Below, one piece after another: positions 59,959 through 64,000 of a stretch of 64,000 nt of DNA (position 1 is its first letter; each line of letters starts with the position of its first letter). Source of the DNA: CAIQJJ01 sp049325275 (GTDB taxonomy: Bacteria > Chloroflexota > Anaerolineae > Anaerolineales > UBA4823). The DNA is taken from NCBI GenBank assembly GCA_049325275.1, contig JBMOLU010000082.1, positions 1 to 64,000 on the forward strand, read 5' to 3'. The position numbers and the translations under genes are program-made. The notes beneath the pieces are model-generated. The model was not told the origin of the DNA. It did no database searches and was given only the letters and a program-made list of their open reading frames with translations.

Positions 59959-61374
59959 TTGATCGAAAACCACACGATGCGCAATCATTCCGCAAACTTT
60001 TCCGGCTATCACGCCGGGCGCAGCCACCAGGCTGAGAAAGCAGATAGCCTGGTCAACGATGGCATTGCCGCGGTCATGGCTGGAGAACTGTCGTTGGCGA
60101 GCCGCTGCCTCGAACAGGCAGGAGGCCTCAACCCGGGTGATAGCCGCATCTGGTTATGGCTTTCGGCCACGACGGAAGATGCCGCGCAGCAGCGCACTTA
60201 TCTCGAGCGCGCCCTGGCCGCCGATCCTAACAACAGCGCCGCAGTACGCGGCTTGAAGATACTTTCCGGCGAGCTTCCAGACGCTGCGGCAGCCGAGGAA
60301 CCTCCCATCGCCGTGGCGGAAAATGGCCAGGCGGAGTATTTTCAATGCACCCAGTGTGGCGGCCACCTGCACTTCAACGTTCGTCAGCAGGAAGTAACCT
60401 GCCAGTTTTGCGGCCACGTGCACCAGACGGCGAAGCTTCTCGTCGCCGACGCAGCGGAACAGTCTTTGCACACCACGCTGCCGACCCGCAGCGGCCATCG
60501 CTGGGCCGAAGAGCACCAAAGCCTGGCGTGCGAGAAGTGCGGGGCGGTGAGCCTCATTCCACCGGGGGTGGCCTCCGACCGCTGCCCTTACTGCGCTTCG
60601 AACCGTATGGTGCGCGCGCCCGAGACTGCCGATCTGGTGGAGCCGTTGTCGATTGCCTTGCTCAAGGTGGATGAAGAAAAGGCTTATGTTCGCCTGCGTA
60701 CCTGGCTAGAGCACGGTGGCCTGACTCCCGATGGCCTATCCAGGCATGTCGAGCGCATCCAACTTCACTCGACTTATTTCCCATTCTGGACGTTCGATGG
60801 CATTTTGGCGCTTGCCTGGCGCGCGGAAGTCAATGAGGGTACCTCCAAGTACCCCCGCTGGATATCCATTAACGGGGTAGAAACTGAAGTTTTCGATGAT
60901 GTCCTCATCCCGGGCTTGAAGGCGCAGCCGCTCGATGAGGTCAAAAAGATTGAACCTTTCAATCTGAAAGACCTGGTTGCTTTTGAATCGCACTATCTGG
61001 CCGGTTGGTCTGCCTTGATGTATGACATTTCACTCGCAAAGGCCTCTTTGCAGGCGCGTGAACTTGTGATGCGCCGCCTACGGCCCATGCTTCATGGGCG
61101 TGTTTCAAACGGGAAAGAAATGCGTAACCTGAGCAGCGGCGCGCCGAACTGGCAGGAAATGACGTTCAAGCTCGTTTTGCTGCCGTTATGGGTGGGGGTA
61201 TATTCGTACCAGGGCAAGCAGTACCGTGTGTGGATCAACGGGCAGACCGGTAAGGTAAGCGGTTCCCGCCCGCGGAATTACTTCAAGCTGTTAGGTGTGG
61301 CCATCGGCGCCATGCTGGTCGCTGTCCTGGCAATCTTATTGCTGGCGTTGGGGATGATGCTGTTAGGGCGTTAA
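59959..61374 (+). CDS. Zinc-ribbon protein with C-terminal membrane anchor
   Basis: The 471-residue protein has an N-terminal TPR-like helical region (about 25-105). Two zinc ribbons follow (CTQCGGHLHF...CQFCGH at about 130-155 and CEKCGAV...CPYC at about 190-215). A long mixed domain (about 225-430) comes next, and a final membrane helix (about 445-468, AIGAMLVAVLAILLLALGMML) would face the domain to the cytoplasm. Start is TTG 59959 or ATG 59977. The protein resembles zinc-ribbon membrane proteins of unknown function seen in many bacteria. Confidence 0.7.
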   Translation: MIENHTMRNHSANFSGYHAGRSHQAEKADSLVNDGIAAVMAGELSLASRCLEQAGGLNPGDSRIWLWLSATTEDAAQQRTYLERALAADPNNSAAVRGLKILSGELPDAAAAEEPPIAVAENGQAEYFQCTQCGGHLHFNVRQQEVTCQFCGHVHQTAKLLVADAAEQSLHTTLPTRSGHRWAEEHQSLACEKCGAVSLIPPGVASDRCPYCASNRMVRAPETADLVEPLSIALLKVDEEKAYVRLRTWLEHGGLTPDGLSRHVERIQLHSTYFPFWTFDGILALAWRAEVNEGTSKYPRWISINGVETEVFDDVLIPGLKAQPLDEVKKIEPFNLKDLVAFESHYLAGWSALMYDISLAKASLQARELVMRRLRPMLHGRVSNGKEMRNLSSGAPNWQEMTFKLVLLPLWVGVYSYQGKQYRVWINGQTGKVSGSRPRNYFKLLGVAIGAMLVAVLAILLLALGMMLLGR

Positions 61375-61376
61375 CG

Positions 61377-62174
61377 ATGCTCGATTCCTGTATACAAAAC
61401 CCTCATCTCGATGGCCACTCTTTTTTCTGGGAAGGTGGGCCTACCGGTGTGCTGCTGATCCATGGCTATACGGCGACAACCGTTGAAGTCCGCCTCTTGG
61501 CGCAGGCGCTGCACGAAAAAGGCTATACGGTGGCGGCGCCCTTGCTGCCCGGGCATGGCACGACCCCGGAGAAGATGAATCGCTGCCGCTGGCAAGATTG
61601 GGCCGACGCCTGTGAGCAGACCTACCGTACCCTGGCCGAGTGCTGTGGGCAAGTTTTCTTGGGTGGTGAATCGATGGGAGGCATGCTCTGCCTTTACCTG
61701 GCGGCTCGCCATCCCGACGTAGCGGGCTTGTTGCTCTACGCCCCTGCCTTGCGCACAAGCGCCGGTTGGCAGCCTTACCTGACACCGCTGATCGCCCGTA
61801 TCCGCCCGGTTATTCCCAAGAGGCACAGCACACCATCCGCAGCCGATGCCCGTTGGCAGGGATACACCGTTCACCCCATGCGGGCAACGGCGCAGCTCTT
61901 TGCGTTGCAGCGTGTCGTCATCCCCTTGTTGCCCAAGATTGCCCAGCCCCTGTTGATCGTTCAGGGCCGGTTGGATCGAACCGTCCATGCGGCGGTGCCG
62001 GATTTGATCGCCGAACGGGCACGGTCGGCGATCAAGAAAATCCACTGGCTGGAACGTTCCACGCACTGTGTGCTCCTGGACCAAGAGTGGGAACAAGCCG
62101 CTGCGCTGGCACTAGACTTTATCGGCCAGCGCCTGGCGGATAAGGCTGCGGCCGCACCAACAGGCAATGCATAA
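61377..62174 (+). CDS. Alpha/beta hydrolase, carboxylesterase/monoacylglycerol-lipase-like
   Basis: The 265-residue protein has the alpha/beta-hydrolase landmarks: LLIHGYTATTVE (oxyanion HG), the nucleophile elbow GGESMGGML, the acid in IVQGRLDRTVH and the His in STHCVLLD. The sequence and size resemble bacterial carboxylesterases of the Est30 type. It lacks a signal peptide. It starts 2 bases after the zinc-ribbon gene stop and overlaps the peptidase gene by 8 bases. Confidence 0.9.
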   Translation: MLDSCIQNPHLDGHSFFWEGGPTGVLLIHGYTATTVEVRLLAQALHEKGYTVAAPLLPGHGTTPEKMNRCRWQDWADACEQTYRTLAECCGQVFLGGESMGGMLCLYLAARHPDVAGLLLYAPALRTSAGWQPYLTPLIARIRPVIPKRHSTPSAADARWQGYTVHPMRATAQLFALQRVVIPLLPKIAQPLLIVQGRLDRTVHAAVPDLIAERARSAIKKIHWLERSTHCVLLDQEWEQAAALALDFIGQRLADKAAAAPTGNA

Positions 62175-63048
62175 AATCACCGTGCTCTTTCTGCTCGCAC
62201 TTTGGCTGGTGGGGTGGTTCGGCCAATCGGCAGGCGAGGCTGCCGATTGGCCGCCCGAATCGGCCTACGTGAGTGGGGTCGTCGGCCACGCGCAGGAGCG
62301 CAACCTTTCGTGCGAATCGCGCTCGGCCGCTGACTTTGCTGCTTTCTTCGGGGTGAATGCCAGCGAAGCGGAGATTCTGGCCTATCTGGGAAGTTCCGAC
62401 AATCCCAACTACGGCTTCGTGGGCAATCCCGACGGCACCTGGGGGCAGATCCCGCCCAACAGTTACGGCGTACACGCCAACCCGATCGAAAATGCGCTGG
62501 TGCACTTTGGCTTGCCCGTTTACGGCGAACGTAACCTGACGTGGGACTTCGTACGTTCGGAAATTGCCCTCGGCAGGCCGGTCATCGTCTGGATCATCGG
62601 CGCCATGTGGAATGGAGAACCGGTCGAGTACACCGATTCGCAGGGGCGCAAGGCCATCGTGGCACGTTACGAGCACACCATGATCCTGGTCGGCTACGAT
62701 GCGGCAAGTGTGTCGGCCGTCGACGCTTACGATGGTGTGACGAAAACTTTTCCCGTTTCGTCTTTTCTGGCTTCGTGGGCGGTGCTGGAAAACATGGGGG
62801 TTTACTACCGCATCGACTATACCGGGCACGTCTATTTGCCGCTAACGATCCGTTCCGTTGTGGATGAAGCCACACCGCCACCCCCAACCGATGTCCCCGG
62901 TTTCCAGACCTACATCGTCCAACCGGGGGATACCTTGCGCTCCATTGCGGAGCAGTTCAATACCACCTGGGAATACCTCGCCGAAATCAACGGCATCGAA
63001 TATCCCTACACTATTTACCCCGGACAGGAGCTTCTCGTACCCTTATGA
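62167..63048 (+). CDS. Secreted C39-like peptidase with LysM domain
   Basis: The 293-residue protein has a signal peptide (about 1-25), a C39-like cysteine peptidase domain with Cys in NLSCESRSAADF and His in RYEHTMILVGYD, and a final LysM domain (YIVQPGDTLRSIAEQFN...LLVPL) that binds peptidoglycan. C39 domains cleave Gly-Gly leaders or act as wall-associated peptidases. Its start overlaps the hydrolase gene by 8 bases, and its stop overlaps murJ by 4. Confidence 0.88.
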   Translation: MHKITVLFLLALWLVGWFGQSAGEAADWPPESAYVSGVVGHAQERNLSCESRSAADFAAFFGVNASEAEILAYLGSSDNPNYGFVGNPDGTWGQIPPNSYGVHANPIENALVHFGLPVYGERNLTWDFVRSEIALGRPVIVWIIGAMWNGEPVEYTDSQGRKAIVARYEHTMILVGYDAASVSAVDAYDGVTKTFPVSSFLASWAVLENMGVYYRIDYTGHVYLPLTIRSVVDEATPPPPTDVPGFQTYIVQPGDTLRSIAEQFNTTWEYLAEINGIEYPYTIYPGQELLVPL

Positions 63049-64000
63049 GCAAGATTGCCCGTGCAACCTTTCTGATCGCTTTTTTCTTCTCGATCGATAA
63101 AGCCTTTAGCTTCGTGCGTCAGGCGCTTCTCAGCCGCGTCTTTACATCGGCCGAACTGGACATTTTCTTCGTATCCAACAACATCCCAGACCTGGTTTCG
63201 GCGCTCATTTCCGGTGGGGCGTTGACGGTGGCTTTCATCCCCGTGCTGGCGGAGTATTTGCAACACCAGGGGCGGCCGGCCGCCTGGGAACTGTTCTCGC
63301 GCGTGCTCAACCTGGCCTTTCTGATTACGGCAGCTATTTCGCTGGTAATCATTGCGCTGGCAGTGCCGCTGGTCAAGGGGCTGATCGCACCGGGGTTCAG
63401 CCCGGCGCAGCAGGCGTTGACGGCCAGCCTGATGCGTCTCGACTTCGTCGCCATTTTGATCTTTTCGATCAGCGGGTTGTGCATGGCCGGCTTACAGGCC
63501 AACCAGCACTTCCTGCTGCCGGCGATGGCCCCGACGTTCTATAACGTCGGGCAAATTTTCGGCATTTTGGTGTTGGCGGCCGGCAGGGGGGTGCAGGTGC
63601 AGCTCGGCCCGTTGACCCTGCCGGCCCTCGGCATGGGGATGGGCCTGTATGGCCTGGTGTACGGTGTGATCCTGGGGGCGGCGCTGCACCTTGCCGTTCA
63701 ACTCCCGGGTCTGATCCGCTACGGTTTCCGCTGGAAACCGTTGACCGACTGGCGTGATGCCGGCGTGCAAAAGGTGCTGGCGCTGATGGGCCCGCGCGTG
63801 CTGACGATTCTATGCTTGCAGTTCTACTTCGTCGGGCGCGATAATTTTGCCTCACACTTACCGGAAGGCTCGGTGACGGTACTCAACTATGGCTGGTTTG
63901 TGATGCAGGTGCCCGAAACGCTGATCGGTACGGCGATCGCCATCGCTGTGCTGCCTTCGCTGGCCGAGTTCGTTACGCGCGGCGAGTTCGCTGCCTTTAC
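63045..64000 (+). CDS. murJ: Lipid II flippase MurJ, 5' part (runs off the window)
   Basis: From ATG 63045 the frame stays open to the window end (318 codons). The protein begins MSKIARATFLIAFFFSIDKAF and shows FVRQALLSRVF, NNIPDLVSALISGGALTVAFIPVL and later GWFVMQVPETLIGTAIAIAVLPSLAE, all MurJ/MviN landmarks, with about nine membrane helices so far. It flips the peptidoglycan precursor lipid II. ATGA overlap with the peptidase gene suggests a cell-wall operon. Confidence 0.94.
   Translation, partial: MSKIARATFLIAFFFSIDKAFSFVRQALLSRVFTSAELDIFFVSNNIPDLVSALISGGALTVAFIPVLAEYLQHQGRPAAWELFSRVLNLAFLITAAISLVIIALAVPLVKGLIAPGFSPAQQALTASLMRLDFVAILIFSISGLCMAGLQANQHFLLPAMAPTFYNVGQIFGILVLAAGRGVQVQLGPLTLPALGMGMGLYGLVYGVILGAALHLAVQLPGLIRYGFRWKPLTDWRDAGVQKVLALMGPRVLTILCLQFYFVGRDNFASHLPEGSVTVLNYGWFVMQVPETLIGTAIAIAVLPSLAEFVTRGEFAAF

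Overview
The window is about 64 kb of gene-dense, moderately GC-rich bacterial chromosome. Most of it is ordinary housekeeping sequence, with no phage, plasmid or CRISPR region. The combination of traits suggests Chloroflexota, probably an Anaerolineae-like lineage: many soluble GAF-type histidine kinases, Ser/Thr kinases and lipoproteins with Thr-Pro-rich linkers, a SpoIIIAA-like ATPase with an R3H domain in a non-sporulation context, a phenylalanine T-box, CIRCE-controlled groESL, and large dipeptide-type ABC systems. This assignment is inference from gene content; no rRNA is present.

Layout. 1-3.2 kb: tail of an unknown gene, a deoxynucleoside kinase, a nucleotidyltransferase-fold protein and a GAF histidine kinase. 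3.2-4.2 kb: a gene-free kilobase with three near-perfect parS centromere sites and a pair of TTAGC-N4-GCTAA palindromes. 4.2-9.5 kb: two small zinc-ribbon/membrane genes, then pheS-pheT behind a complete T-box leader with specifier UUC. 9.5-13.5 kb: DUF5674, a PfkB sugar kinase, an epimerase, a DUF493 protein, then a scar region with inverted repeats and the C-terminal stump of an MFS transporter. 13.7-19.8 kb (+): TPR protein, Ser/Thr kinase plus a lipoprotein sharing its extracellular domain, MtaB-type methylthiotransferase, HIT protein, YkgJ-type cysteine cluster protein. 19.9-31.5 kb (-): ClpB with a structured leader, a PH-domain membrane protein, histidine kinase, endonuclease III, asparaginase, degenerate MBL-fold protein, second histidine kinase, HolB. 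31.6-38.5 kb (mostly +): pdxS-pdxT, GNAT-like protein, SpoIIIAA/R3H ATPase, thymidylate kinase, FmdB zinc ribbon (-), guanylate kinase, rhomboid protease. 38.6-41.2 kb (-): unknown gene and groES-groEL.

41.5-54.1 kb (+): an ECF sigma factor, a small companion protein, a lipoprotein solute-binding protein in normal domain order, then an operon with an 878-residue solute-binding protein whose SBP_bac_5 motifs appear in circularly permuted order, two permeases (one with a large extracytoplasmic insertion), OppD- and OppF-type ATPases, two small membrane proteins and a REC plus Roadblock-like regulator. This transporter is the best candidate here for an undescribed variant system.

54.1-64 kb: tRNA-Gln(UUG), glmU, a CNNM/CorC-type protein, cytidine deaminase, a DUF389-SH3 fusion (-), a BMP-type lipoprotein, a zinc-ribbon membrane protein, an alpha/beta hydrolase, a C39-like peptidase with LysM, and the 5' part of murJ. 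A dispersed family of short hairpin elements with a GGCTCTYCC / GGGAGAGCC signature occurs in many intergenic gaps.
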